Below, piece by piece: positions 36,047 through 45,530 of a DNA stretch of 64,000 nucleotides. How positions within the stretch are numbered: the stretch's first letter is position 1; each line of letters begins with the position of its first letter. The notes beneath the pieces were generated by a model, which worked only from the letters and a program-made list of their open reading frames with translations, made no database searches and had not been told where the DNA came from. Source of the DNA: G965197555 sp965197555 (GTDB lineage Bacteria; Chloroflexota; Dehalococcoidia; Lucifugimonadales; UBA3495); NCBI GenBank assembly GCA_965197555.1, contig OZ240213.1:2542001-2606000 (forward strand). Reading direction: 5' to 3'. Position numbers and translations under genes: made by a program.

Positions 36047-37447
36047 ATGCCAAACCAGACGATGTTCGAAAAGATATGGAACTCTCACGTAGTCCATGAA
36101 GAGCAGGGTCAGCCAACGATCCTCTACATAGACCTGCACCTAGTCCACGAAGTCACCTCCGCCCAGGCCTTCGAAGGCTTACGCCTCGCTGGGCGCCAAG
36201 TCCGGCGCACGGATCTGACCGTGGCCACCGCGGACCATAACACCCCCACGTGGGATCTGTCTTTGCCGGTCATAGACGAGATCTCCAGGATCCAACTGGA
36301 AGCACTGTCGCGCAATTGCGAAGAGTTCGGGGTTACTCTGTACGACCGGTTTAGCCCTCTACAAGGCATAGTTCACATAATCGGTCCTGATTTGGGTTAT
36401 ACCCAGCCGGGCAAAACCATCGTTTGCGGCGATAGCCACACCTCCACCCACGGTGCCATGGGGGCCTTGGCGGTGGGAATTGGCACCTCGGAAGTAGAGC
36501 ATGTTCTGGCGACCCAGACCCTCCGCCAGTTCAAGCCCAAGACCATGGAAGTCCGGGTAGACGGCCAATTGCCCTTCGGAGTGGAAGCCAAGGATGTGAT
36601 CCTGGCCATTATTGGGCAGATCGGGGTCAACGGCGGAGTGGGGCATGTGATCGAGTACACCGGAGAGGGCATCCGCTCCCTGTCCATGGACGGCCGCATG
36701 ACAGTGTGTAACATGAGCATCGAAGGGGGTGCCCGGGCTGGAATGATTGCGCCCGACGAGACAACCTTCGAATATCTGCGGGGGCGGCGCTTTGCCCCCC
36801 AAGGCAAGGATTTTGAAGCTGCGGTCGAGAGGTGGAAGGAGTTGCCGACGGACCCTGGAGCGGCTTTCGACAATGTAGTGGAGATCGATGCCACCAAGCT
36901 TGAGCCTTACGTCACATGGGGCACCAATCCTGGAATGGTGGTGCCGGTCACCAACCGGGTGCCGGACCCGGCCTCCTATAGCGACCCTAATGAACGGGAT
37001 GCTGCCGAGCGGGCCCTTAACTACATGGACCTGGAGCCCAACACTCCCATCCAGGAGATCAAGATCGACCGCGTGTTCTTGGGCGCCTGCACCAACGCGC
37101 GTTTGGAGGACCTGCGCAGCGCTGCGGAGGTGGTCAAGGGCCGCCAGGTACACCCGGATGTTTACGCCATGGTGGTACCCGGCTCCGCCTTGATCAAGGA
37201 ACAAGCGGAGCAGGAGGGGCTAGACCGGATATTCAGGGACGCCGGATTTGACTGGAGAGTGGCAGGTTGTTCCATGTGCCTGGGCATGAACCCAGACATC
37301 CTACAGCCGGGCCAGCGCTGCGCATCCACATCCAACCGCAACTTTGAGAACCGGCAGGGTAAGGGAGGGCGCACCCATCTGGTCAGCCCAGCGATGGCGG
37401 CGGCCGCCGGGGTTGCTGGCCATTTCGTCGATATAAGGGAATGGTAA
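36047..37447 (+). CDS. leuC: 3-isopropylmalate dehydratase large subunit
   Basis: A 466-residue aconitase-superfamily subunit that isomerises 2- to 3-isopropylmalate in leucine synthesis, together with LeuD. Fe-S ligands are seen in FLGACTNARLEDLR near 345 and GCSMCLGMNPD near 407, with TIVCGDSHTSTHGAMGALA near 125. The start is uncertain. AGGAG ends at 36034, 12 bases before ATG 36047, while an in-frame TTG at 36038 would sit only three bases after it. The longer frame to 35987 has no ribosome site. LeuD is encoded downstream, after rmuC. Confidence 0.95.
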   Translation: MPNQTMFEKIWNSHVVHEEQGQPTILYIDLHLVHEVTSAQAFEGLRLAGRQVRRTDLTVATADHNTPTWDLSLPVIDEISRIQLEALSRNCEEFGVTLYDRFSPLQGIVHIIGPDLGYTQPGKTIVCGDSHTSTHGAMGALAVGIGTSEVEHVLATQTLRQFKPKTMEVRVDGQLPFGVEAKDVILAIIGQIGVNGGVGHVIEYTGEGIRSLSMDGRMTVCNMSIEGGARAGMIAPDETTFEYLRGRRFAPQGKDFEAAVERWKELPTDPGAAFDNVVEIDATKLEPYVTWGTNPGMVVPVTNRVPDPASYSDPNERDAAERALNYMDLEPNTPIQEIKIDRVFLGACTNARLEDLRSAAEVVKGRQVHPDVYAMVVPGSALIKEQAEQEGLDRIFRDAGFDWRVAGCSMCLGMNPDILQPGQRCASTSNRNFENRQGKGGRTHLVSPAMAAAAGVAGHFVDIREW

Positions 37448-37514
37448 ATGGGACTGGCTCTGTGATACGGATACCGGAAAAGCACGGTATAGCGACAGCT
37501 GGGGGAGATGAACC

Positions 37515-38603
37515 TTGGACGCGCTGATTTTCGGCGTCCTGGGCATTGTGGCCGTTCTGATCGCGGGTCTTATAGTTGTCATTTGGTTTAGGGGACGAAC
37601 TGGCAGCACTCCTGAACTGGTTAGAGCCTCCCTGAGAGAAGAGCTTCACAATTTCCAAACCGGCATCCACCAAGATCTGAATACCACCCGGACCAGCCTG
37701 GAGGGGGCCAAAGACATAATCTCCAGCCACGCCCTTAAAACGGTTAGCGAGATCAACTCCATTGGCCAGACCGTCCAAAAACTGATTCAACAGCAAGAGG
37801 AAGCACAGAATTTAGGAAGGTCCCTGAAGGACCTGCTCCAAGCTCCCAAGCTGAGGGGCAACTACGGGGAAGCAATCCTGGAGGAGATGTTGGACAGGAT
37901 TCTCCCCCGAGGGGTTTGGGAGCTCCAATATGCCGTGGATGGGAACGAAAGAGTCGATTGCGTCGTAAAAATGAAAGACGTCATAATTCCCATCGACGCA
38001 AAATTCCCCCGTGATGACTACATGAGATACATCGAGCAAGAGGGTCCGGAGGAAAAGGCGAGCGCGTGGAAGGGCTTCGAAGCTGCGGTGAGGACCCAGG
38101 TCAGTAGCATCAAGTCCAAATATATCAAACCTGAGAAGGGTACCTCGGAGTTCGCGCTTATGTTTGTTCCCTCTGAGGCCATCTACTATGAAACGATCGC
38201 CGCCAACAACCACCTTGGCCAGCCTTCGGTGATCCTATCCTACTGTCAAGACCATGGAGTGATACCCGTTAGTCCCAATACCCTCTACGCGTTTTTGCAA
38301 ATGGTCGTGATCGGTATTCGAAATATCGAGGTGATCAACAGCGCCAAGCGTTTGCAAGAGGGGTTGGCGAGTTTGGAGAGGTCGTTTGACCTTTTCTACA
38401 AGAAATATGAAGAAATGGGAAAGCGGGTCAGCCAGGCTGCAGAAGCCTATCGGGTCGCCGACAATCATATTGGCCGCTACAAGAGGCACTTGGATGACAC
38501 ACTCCAGTTAGAGGGATTTCAAGACACGGGGACTAGAGAGGTGCCGCTCCCTGTTAGCGACGATACAAACGATACAATAGATCAAGTCAAAAGCCGTACG
38601 TGA
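37515..38603 (+). CDS. rmuC: RmuC family DNA recombination protein
   Basis: A 362-residue protein. One N-terminal membrane helix (LIFGVLGIVAVLIAGLIVVI) is followed by a coiled-coil stretch and then the RmuC nuclease-like domain. The domain shows LRGNYGEAILEEML, VVKMKDVIIPIDAKFP and KYIKPEKGTSEFALMFVPSE. RmuC limits inversions and may cut DNA ends; the family fold is PD-(D/E)XK-like. The start is TTG with GGGGGAG upstream. It sits between leuC and leuD, and its stop overlaps a GTG of leuD, an odd insertion in a biosynthetic operon. Confidence 0.93.
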   Translation: MDALIFGVLGIVAVLIAGLIVVIWFRGRTGSTPELVRASLREELHNFQTGIHQDLNTTRTSLEGAKDIISSHALKTVSEINSIGQTVQKLIQQQEEAQNLGRSLKDLLQAPKLRGNYGEAILEEMLDRILPRGVWELQYAVDGNERVDCVVKMKDVIIPIDAKFPRDDYMRYIEQEGPEEKASAWKGFEAAVRTQVSSIKSKYIKPEKGTSEFALMFVPSEAIYYETIAANNHLGQPSVILSYCQDHGVIPVSPNTLYAFLQMVVIGIRNIEVINSAKRLQEGLASLERSFDLFYKKYEEMGKRVSQAAEAYRVADNHIGRYKRHLDDTLQLEGFQDTGTREVPLPVSDDTNDTIDQVKSRT

Positions 38604-39217
38604 CCGAGTATGCGAGGGAGATAATGGAGCCATTCGTCAAACATGAAGGTATAGTCGCACCCCTGGACCGGGTCAACGTGGATACCGACCAGATAATACC
38701 CGCGGTTTATTTGAAGAGTATCGCGCGGACCGGCTTTGGAGAACACCTATTTGCTCCCTGGCGCTACGACCAGCAAGGCAATCCTAACCCCGAGTTTGTC
38801 CTGAATGTCCCAGCCTACCAAAACGCTACCGTTCTGGTGGCCGGTCGTAACTTCGGGTGTGGCTCCTCCAGGGAGCATGCTCCGTGGGCGCTGCACGACT
38901 ATGGCATAAGATGCGTCATCGCGCCCAGCTTTGCTGACATCTTTTACAGCAACTGTTTCCAGAACGGGCTGCTGCCCTTGCCTCTGCCGGAGGAGGCTGT
39001 GAGACAGATCATCGATAAAGCCACGGGGAATCCGGGATGGCGGATAAATGTCGACTTGGAAGGCCAACGGGTTTGGGACGACAACGAGGAGATCTCCCTA
39101 ACCTTCGATATCGACCAATTCCGGCGTCACGCTCTCCTAAATGGGCTGGACGATATCGGCCTGACACTTCAGTTCGACAGCGAAATAGCCCAATATGAGG
39201 CTACCCGGGGGCTGTGA
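38600..39217 (+). CDS. leuD: 3-isopropylmalate dehydratase small subunit
   Basis: A 205-residue swivel-domain subunit of the isomerase. VNVDTDQIIPAVYLKSI, NFGCGSSREHAPWAL and APSFADIFYSNCFQNGLLP are diagnostic. A GTG at 38600 overlaps the rmuC stop by four bases, implying translational coupling. ATG 38624 (MEPFVKHEG) has GAGGGAG just upstream and is an equally good start. It works with leuC, from which it is separated by rmuC. Confidence 0.95.
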   Translation: MTEYAREIMEPFVKHEGIVAPLDRVNVDTDQIIPAVYLKSIARTGFGEHLFAPWRYDQQGNPNPEFVLNVPAYQNATVLVAGRNFGCGSSREHAPWALHDYGIRCVIAPSFADIFYSNCFQNGLLPLPLPEEAVRQIIDKATGNPGWRINVDLEGQRVWDDNEEISLTFDIDQFRRHALLNGLDDIGLTLQFDSEIAQYEATRGL

Positions 39218-39222
39218 CAGAC

Positions 39223-39251
39223 GAGGACCAAACCGTTGAGCGTAGGTCCTC
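39223..39251 (+). terminator. Possible terminator hairpin after leuD
   Basis: A 7-bp inverted repeat GAGGACC/GGTCCTC with a 15-base loop lies just after the leuD stop, in the gap before the convergent CaiB gene. There is no T-run, so support is modest. Confidence 0.3.
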
Positions 39252-39305
39252 CCGACCTCTTCATTGATCCTCGGCCGGCTAATCATCGAGCGCTAGAAGG
39301 CCGGG

Positions 39306-40655
39306 TCAAGGCGGAGGGTAAGCATCCCTCACCTGCTGCTGGAAGTCGACCTCGTAGCGCTGCATCCGTCCCTGCCGTACTTGCTCGTCCAGGGAGGGCC
39401 GCTGCACCGGGCGTGGATTGACCGGACCGTACCCAATGACCCCCGCTTCCTCGAGAGCGGACAAGTCATCCGGAGTTCGCCCTAAGAGATCGCACAGCAC
39501 GTTTAGGTTGTGCTCCCCCATTATTGGGGCGGCGTGACCCGGCACAGCGGGCGTCGCCGACATTTGCCAGGGACGTCCCGCGTAGGGCAATGGCGGCATT
39601 GCTGTGCTGGGGTGGTGGGCCACTACTTCGTAGAATTCCCTGGCCCTCAAGTGCGGGTCGAACAGCAGGTCTTTACTGTCCAAAACGGCGCCGGCGGCGA
39701 CCCCGGCCCCTTGCAGAAGCTCCATCAAGTGATGCGCTTGCCATTCTCGTGTGGCGCGTCCCACCAAAGTGTCCAATTCTTCCCGGTGTTCCCACCGGTT
39801 CAGCCCGTCTTGAAACCGGTCATCTTCCATCCATTCCGGTTGACCGATCACCTGGCAAAGGGACTGCCATTCGCTATCGGAAGATACAGCGATGGCGATC
39901 CAGCGATCGTCACCCTGGCAAGGGTAACACCCGTGGGGAGCCATCACTGAATGAGCGTTACCCATACGAGGTTCGACTCTTTGGTTGGCTGCAAAGTCCA
40001 TCAGGGCCTCGGGCACGGTGGCGCTGGCGGTCTCGGCCTGGGAAACGTCAATGAACTGCCCATGACCGGTGCTGAGCCTGGATGTTAAAGCGGCCATGAC
40101 AGCAAAGACCGTGTGTTCACCTGCAGTGAAGTCAGTGTAAGGGATCTCAGGCATGACCGGAGGGCTCCCAGAGTAGCCGGTCATAAACGCAAGGCCCGAT
40201 GCTCCCTCCGTGGCCGGCCCCGTGGCGCCGAAGTTGGCCCAGGGGCCGGTGTAGCCGTAACCGGTTGAGGACACCATGATGATATCCGGCTTCAACCGGC
40301 ACAGGTCCTCGTACTCTAAGCCAAAATTCCGGATTACCCGCGGTGTAAAGTTTTCAGCGAACACATCGCAAATGGCAATTAGCTCTCTCAGGATGGCCAG
40401 GCCCTCGGGGTGGCCCAAGTCTAGAGTAATACCTAGTTTGTTCCGGTTCTGCTCATAGAAGTTGGCGCCCCGGTTCCAGAACTCTCCGCTCACGTCGTTC
40501 TGGTACACCGAGTCTCCCCTGTAACTCTCTAGCCGTTGGCATGACTCCAGCCGGATGACTTGAGCGCCCATATCGCCCAGCATCTTCATGGCCCATGGAA
40601 TAGCAATCAGCTGTCCCATCTCCACAACCCGCACTCCTTCAAGGGGCGCTGGCAA
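39306..40655 (-). CDS. CaiB/BaiF (family III) CoA-transferase, Asp-containing member
   Basis: About 449 residues. LEGVRVVEMGQLIAIPWAMKMLGDMG opens the fold. The catalytic Asp candidate is Asp175 in IPYTDFTAGEH. A segment of about 20 extra residues (near 42-62, SYRGDSVYQNDVSGEFWNRG) parallels the insertion in the Asp-type gene at 21137. I place the start at TTG 40655, two bases after the upstream gene's stop; a TTG at 40721 would overlap that gene by 64 bases. It is probably the catalytic subunit of a heteromer with the Gln-type gene upstream. Confidence 0.9.
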   Translation of the reverse strand: MPAPLEGVRVVEMGQLIAIPWAMKMLGDMGAQVIRLESCQRLESYRGDSVYQNDVSGEFWNRGANFYEQNRNKLGITLDLGHPEGLAILRELIAICDVFAENFTPRVIRNFGLEYEDLCRLKPDIIMVSSTGYGYTGPWANFGATGPATEGASGLAFMTGYSGSPPVMPEIPYTDFTAGEHTVFAVMAALTSRLSTGHGQFIDVSQAETASATVPEALMDFAANQRVEPRMGNAHSVMAPHGCYPCQGDDRWIAIAVSSDSEWQSLCQVIGQPEWMEDDRFQDGLNRWEHREELDTLVGRATREWQAHHLMELLQGAGVAAGAVLDSKDLLFDPHLRAREFYEVVAHHPSTAMPPLPYAGRPWQMSATPAVPGHAAPIMGEHNLNVLCDLLGRTPDDLSALEEAGVIGYGPVNPRPVQRPSLDEQVRQGRMQRYEVDFQQQVRDAYPPP

Positions 40656-40657
40656 GA

Positions 40658-41857
40658 TTAGATGACCCCCGTGCTGCGTAGCCGGACCAGGTCTCTTTGA
40701 GAATATCCCAACTGCTGGCAATAGAGCTCAGCGTTGTGTTCTCCCAAGCTTGGAGCAGGTCTGCCTATCTGCCACGGCGTGCCGCTCATCGCAAAGGGCG
40801 CCCCCGGGTACTTAACAGCTCCGGCTGACGGATGGTCGATATCATGGAAGTAACCTCTGGATTGGTACTGAGGGTTCGCCAGCACTTCCTCGGGTGACTG
40901 GATTACGCCGTAAATGAAGCGCCGCTCGTGGGCGGCGTAGAACATGTCGAATTTGCTTTTCGATCGGAAGTAGCGGTCCAGAATTTCTCCCAACTCTTCA
41001 GCGTTCTCCAAGCGAGATGATGGCGTGCTGAATTTATTGTCGTCCAGCTCAGGGACACCTAGAAAATCCACCACTGTGTTCCAATCCAATCCGGCGGCTA
41101 TACCCGGGTTGGGGAGAATGTAGCCATCGGACGCCTCACGCAACCGGGTGAGGTCGCCCGTATGGTTGGGTTGCCTGCGGCGCACCGCCCCGGTGTAGGT
41201 GTAGTTGTTGACCACGTCTCTGAGGGTGGACGCAACGCTCTCTTGGATGGACACGTCTATATGCTGCCCCTGTCCGGTGAGCTTTTGATGGTAGACTGCC
41301 ATCAAGGTGGCGCTGGCGGCGTTGGTTCCCGCTTTGAACTGGGCTTGGTGCAGAGCATGCATCAACGGTTCCCTATCGTGGTAGCCAAATATATACATCA
41401 AGCCGCCTAGGGCGTATTCCACGATGTCGCTAGCTTTGTAATCTCGGTAGGGCCCCGATTGTCCGAAGTTGGATATTGATACCACCACCAAGCCCGGGTT
41501 CTGCTGTTTCAAGGACTCGTAGGAGAGGCCCAAGGAGGGCATGACACGGGGTGAGAAGTTCTCCACCAAAACGTCGGCCTGCCGCACCAGTTCTTTGAGC
41601 ATCTCCCGGCCGGATACGGTCTTCAAGTTTAGGGTGACGCTACGTTTGTTGGTATTGAGGTAGAGAAACAACAGGCTCGTATCCAGTCCGGCCTCTTCCC
41701 GAATGAAAGGGGCTAGACTCCTTGCCGCGTCGCCCTCCGGCCGTTCCACCTTGACCACATCGGCCCCGAAATCAGCCATCAGCTTGGTGCAATACGGCCC
41801 AGCAATGTAGTGGGTAAGGTCCAGTACCTTTAGCCCTTGTAGAGCTTTGTTAGACAC
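40658..41857 (-). CDS. CaiB/BaiF (family III) CoA-transferase, Gln-substituted member
   Basis: A 399-residue family III CoA-transferase fold. GLKVLDLTHYIAGPYCTKLMADFGADVVKVE and LNTNKRSVTLNLKT are typical. At the catalytic Asp position it has Gln173 (HALHQAQFKAG). It is translated immediately before the Asp-containing gene. This copies the gene order and residue pattern of the pair at 21-23.7 kb, so each pair probably forms a hetero-oligomer. Substrates cannot be read from sequence. Confidence 0.9.
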   Translation of the reverse strand: MSNKALQGLKVLDLTHYIAGPYCTKLMADFGADVVKVERPEGDAARSLAPFIREEAGLDTSLLFLYLNTNKRSVTLNLKTVSGREMLKELVRQADVLVENFSPRVMPSLGLSYESLKQQNPGLVVVSISNFGQSGPYRDYKASDIVEYALGGLMYIFGYHDREPLMHALHQAQFKAGTNAASATLMAVYHQKLTGQGQHIDVSIQESVASTLRDVVNNYTYTGAVRRRQPNHTGDLTRLREASDGYILPNPGIAAGLDWNTVVDFLGVPELDDNKFSTPSSRLENAEELGEILDRYFRSKSKFDMFYAAHERRFIYGVIQSPEEVLANPQYQSRGYFHDIDHPSAGAVKYPGAPFAMSGTPWQIGRPAPSLGEHNAELYCQQLGYSQRDLVRLRSTGVI

Positions 41858-42042
41858 TTACGGTCCCTGGTTAAGGATCAACGATCGGCATGTTTAGCCA
41901 AGAGCAAGGTCTCCAGGTCGATTCAGTCCTCGCCAGTCCCGCTTTTTGAAATCCCCCTATTTCTCCTCCGATGACAGGGAGACCTAGGGGGATTCTTAGC
42001 GATGCAAGCTGAGGGTTGACGACTGACTGCCGACCGCTAGTG

Positions 42043-42405
42043 TTACCTCTCCGGATAAGTAAGACGCAGGAGAGTGTGGCGCCGGTTCTTGGTATAAGGG
42101 CGTACTTGCTCCGGCCAGCGCCCGGCTTCGACGGCTTCGTCCCATGATGGACTGGTCAATGCGTCCGGGCTTTCCAGTTGGTACATCGCATGGAACCTGG
42201 GCTCTCCTTCCATCACCATGGTCCGGGCTTCGCCGCCGATCAGGACCGTGAATGTTTCTTTTTCAAATCGGGCCACCGACAAAACCCCAGGCACCTTAGA
42301 GAGAGTGGGGCAATGCTCGTTGTCATAGACCTCGTTGAAAAGGGCCTCTTTATCTGGCTCGACATCCATGCTGGCAATGAACAGGTACTTGGACTGCTGC
42401 ACCAT
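42043..42405 (-). CDS. Uncharacterised dimeric alpha/beta-barrel-like protein
   Basis: A 120-residue protein starting MVQQSKYLFIASMDVEPDKEALFNEVYDNEH-type sequence. The pattern (strand, acidic turn, long helix with YDNEHCPTLSKVPGVLSVARF) resembles EthD/DUF4286-type ferredoxin-like barrels that bind small organic ligands. ATG 42405 has AAGGAG eight bases upstream, so it is chosen over ATG 42423. It lies between a CaiB pair and a TPP enzyme gene. Function unknown. Confidence 0.75.
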   Translation of the reverse strand: MVQQSKYLFIASMDVEPDKEALFNEVYDNEHCPTLSKVPGVLSVARFEKETFTVLIGGEARTMVMEGEPRFHAMYQLESPDALTSPSWDEAVEAGRWPEQVRPYTKNRRHTLLRLTYPER

Positions 42406-42510
42406 TCCGAATACTCCTTTCATGAAGGATCAGCCATCAGCTATCGCGGTTAGCTATCACACGGCGTTGCTCACACGTCGGCCTCGCCAAATTGATGCCG
42501 ACGGCAGGAC

Positions 42511-44160
42511 TTAGCCGAAGGCCCGGCGGTGGGACGCTTCGGTCTCCTCGCTGGTGATGAACTCCAGAAGGACCGCTTGTCCTTGTTCTTCCGTAACCCG
42601 TCGGGCGCGTTGGAACGCAGGAATGATCTCCGAAGGGTTTTCAATTCGTTCCGAGTATCCACCCATCGCCTTGGCCATGTCGGCATAGTTTCCGCCCAAA
42701 TCCCTGGTGTTGAACAACTCGTGGGAGACAGCCATCTGGCTGACCTCTGCCGCCATGGTGGAGTTGTTCAGCACGACTGTGATTATGGGGATACGGGAGC
42801 GGACGGCGGTTTCAAAGTCCAGGCCGGTCATACCAAAGGCCGCGTCTCCCATGAAGTTCACGCAAACCTTCTCCGGGTCTGCTAGTTTGGCCCCGATATT
42901 CAATCCCAGCCCCGTTCCCAGTCCGTGGGATTTGCCCCAGCCAATGTAGGTCCGGGGCCCGTTGGAGCGGTAGAATGGCGTGATCTGATCCCTGGGACTA
43001 CCCGAGTCGTGGGTTACGATAGCTTCTTCGGGCGGTACCGTTTGCATGAAGTCCCATATGACCCGATAGGGGTTGATGGGAGTGGAATTATCCGTTAGTT
43101 TATCCCGCCATTGTCCAAGCCAGGCGTCTCGCTCCGACTTGATTTCCCTGGCGGTTGTTTCATCGCTCTCTCTGGAGTTGCCTACAATCTCCCGGCAGGC
43201 TTCGATCATTTGCCTCAGAACCAGCTTTGCATCACCCACTATCGGATGGTTGATGTTGTAGTCCTTATTGATGTCCCTGGGGTCGTTGGTTGCCTGGATC
43301 ATGGTCTTGCCGGGGGGTATCGTCATGCACATGCCGTGCTTGGTGAAGCTGCTCCCGATGCCGAATACCAGGTCGGACCGGCCCACAAAATGGAAGACTG
43401 GCCCCGACATTACTCCCGAGCCGCTGCCCAAGGCCAGGGGATGGGTTTCCGGAAAGGCGCTCTTACCCAGAAGCGTCGACATTACCGGGACTTTCAACAG
43501 CTCGGCCAGCTCTACTAGCTCCCCGCTGGCGTTGGCGTACATGACCCCTTGGCCGGCGTGAATGACAGGGTACCTGGCTTGACATAAAGCATTGGCCGCA
43601 GCCTCGATGTCCCGGGGGTCCCCTTGGCCAGCGATTCGCCGCGTGGGCTGGTAGTAAAACGCTTCTTCCGCGACCTCCTCCAAGGCGATGTCCGCCGGTA
43701 TCTCCACTACCACCGGGCCGGGACGCCCTTGCCGCAGCGCGGAGAAGGCCCGGCGCATAATTTCCGATGTGCGGTCAGGAGTATTGACCTGCTCAATGGA
43801 CTTGGTCACCCCCGCAAAATTGGCTAGGGAGCTAAAGTGAGGCTGAATCCCGTGACGCTCTCGGGGATGCCCCGCAGGCAGCATCAACACCGGGGTTGAA
43901 TCGGAATAAGCGGTAGCTAATCCGGAATAGGCGTTTTCAGCCCCCGGACCGTATTGCACCGCGACGACCCCCATTCGTTGGCCATTACTTATTCGGCTGA
44001 ACCCGTCCGCGATGCCCACACCGACGCGCTCTTGACGGCAGACTATAGGCCGAATCCCTCCCTTGGCGACCGATTCAATTACCGGTGTCGTGGGATAGCA
44101 GCTTAGATACTCGACCCCTTCTCGCTTCAGTATCTCGGTAATGGTGTCTACGGTATTCAC
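42511..44160 (-). CDS. Thiamine pyrophosphate-requiring enzyme (acetolactate synthase-like)
   Basis: A 549-residue TPP enzyme. The activating Glu is in CRQERVGVGIADGFSR near 43 and the TPP/Mg motif in GDAAFGMTGLDFETAV near 440, ending VVLNNS. The central domain has PVIHAGQGVMYANASGELVELA. It lacks the FAD/quinone signatures I would expect of a true acetolactate synthase, and no ilvN is nearby, so a 2-oxo acid or oxalyl-CoA-type decarboxylase is as likely. It is the second TPP enzyme in this window and is distinct from the one at 9.7 kb. Confidence 0.88.
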   Translation of the reverse strand: MNTVDTITEILKREGVEYLSCYPTTPVIESVAKGGIRPIVCRQERVGVGIADGFSRISNGQRMGVVAVQYGPGAENAYSGLATAYSDSTPVLMLPAGHPRERHGIQPHFSSLANFAGVTKSIEQVNTPDRTSEIMRRAFSALRQGRPGPVVVEIPADIALEEVAEEAFYYQPTRRIAGQGDPRDIEAAANALCQARYPVIHAGQGVMYANASGELVELAELLKVPVMSTLLGKSAFPETHPLALGSGSGVMSGPVFHFVGRSDLVFGIGSSFTKHGMCMTIPPGKTMIQATNDPRDINKDYNINHPIVGDAKLVLRQMIEACREIVGNSRESDETTAREIKSERDAWLGQWRDKLTDNSTPINPYRVIWDFMQTVPPEEAIVTHDSGSPRDQITPFYRSNGPRTYIGWGKSHGLGTGLGLNIGAKLADPEKVCVNFMGDAAFGMTGLDFETAVRSRIPIITVVLNNSTMAAEVSQMAVSHELFNTRDLGGNYADMAKAMGGYSERIENPSEIIPAFQRARRVTEEQGQAVLLEFITSEETEASHRRAFG

Positions 44161-44536
44161 CGAATGACCTCCTATACTCTCAAACTAAGCAACGGTCTTG
44201 CCTTGCAAGCTTGGTAAATGAAGTAGGACATAATGGCTGTTCCCCGCACATCCGGAGCCTCCCCTGCACAGCAAAGACACGGGCAGTATATCATTTTTGG
44301 ACCAAAGGGCTTGACATAATTAGCCATAGCAAGGCTCTTCTGCGGCGGCTCGGGCCGGCCCCACGCCGAGGCTGGCTACCCGCCGTTCTCGCTATGAATG
44401 CTCACTGATGTTAGGGGCACCTCGGTCATCCGGCCGCCAGTCCAGCGACGTGGCGTGGCGACACGTATAGGGGCGCCGCAACTGAGCCCGGCCGATGCTG
44501 GAGGGTTTGGACGATGCTACCGACTAGAGTCCCAGC
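44161..44536. other. Intergenic region (376 bases)
   Basis: This lies upstream of the TPP enzyme gene (minus strand) and downstream of the panE-like gene. A TATACT (minus strand, near 44285-44290) could be a -10 element, with no good -35. I see no RNA gene or repeat in it. Confidence 0.45.
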
Positions 44537-45460
44537 CTAGGTTTGGTTGCGCAGCGCCCAAGGCTTGAGAATGGCATAGAGGAAATCGTTGACCGGGGTG
44601 GGCACTCCGGCCTCTTGTCCCATGCGGATCACTGTGCCAGTCAAACCGTCCAGCTCCACCGGTTTGCCGTCGGAAAAGTCTTTGGCCAGAGAAGCCCTTC
44701 CCTGGGCTGGGAACCGGTCCAGAGAGTTCATCGCCCACTCGAGGGAATCATCCATTATCGGGGCCCCTCTGGCGACACCCACCGCCAGGACTTCCCCCAC
44801 TGCGCTCTCAATCAACGCCCGAGTCTCTGGTATCGACCGCATCTCTTCGTATATTGAATTGGTGGCCGCGTTCACCGCGGCCGACCCAGCGATGTAGGAG
44901 AATTTTTTCCAGAGCATGCCGGGCATGTTTTCATGCAGCTCTACTCGCCAACCGGCGCCTTGAAATACCTCCAAAAGGTGTTGGCCTCGTTGGGAAATTC
45001 CTACGCTCATCTCCCCAAAGGTCGTTGTACCCGGACCTCCTTGGAATACCTTCCCAGCCTCCATGATTCGCCCTTCCATGTAAGCCGACCCGATCATCAC
45101 CCTAGGGGCGCCGACTGCGGAAGCCAGTTGGTCTCCATTATCGATCCCGTTTTGCAGGGTCAGTACGATTGTATCCGGACCTACCAAGGGCGCCAGGGAC
45201 CGCATTGCCTGGTGGTTGTGGTACATCTTTACTGTAAAGAGGACCAAGTCTTGAACACCGGCTTGGGTAGTATCTTCCAGAGCCCTACCTGCGGCCTGGA
45301 AGTTGCCGTCCAAGGTGCTTTCCACCTCCAAGAACCCCTGGCGTTGGATGGCAGCCAAGTGATCTCCCCGGGCGATGAAGGTTACTTCATGTTCATCTCG
45401 GGCCAAGAGCCCGCCAAAATAGCCGCCCACGCCCCCGCTGCCCATTACCGCGATTTTCAC
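44537..45460 (-). CDS. 2-dehydropantoate 2-reductase family (ApbA/PanE-like)
   Basis: A 307-residue NADPH-dependent ketopantoate reductase homologue. The Rossmann motif MGSGGVGGYFGGLLARDEH is at the N-terminus. TVKMYHNHQAMRSLAPLVGPDTIVLTLQNGIDN covers the cofactor and substrate loops. The catalytic Lys lies in LWKKFSYIAGSAAVNAATN near 180. Pantothenate genes are not nearby and the neighbours are acyl-CoA enzymes, so it may reduce another 2-oxo acid. Length and motifs are complete. Confidence 0.9.
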   Translation of the reverse strand: MKIAVMGSGGVGGYFGGLLARDEHEVTFIARGDHLAAIQRQGFLEVESTLDGNFQAAGRALEDTTQAGVQDLVLFTVKMYHNHQAMRSLAPLVGPDTIVLTLQNGIDNGDQLASAVGAPRVMIGSAYMEGRIMEAGKVFQGGPGTTTFGEMSVGISQRGQHLLEVFQGAGWRVELHENMPGMLWKKFSYIAGSAAVNAATNSIYEEMRSIPETRALIESAVGEVLAVGVARGAPIMDDSLEWAMNSLDRFPAQGRASLAKDFSDGKPVELDGLTGTVIRMGQEAGVPTPVNDFLYAILKPWALRNQT

Positions 45461-45530
45461 TAACCGGACCCCCTTGTAGTTAGGATATTAGCCCTCAGCC
45501 GTAACTGATTGTCCGTGAGATTTCCAGTAA

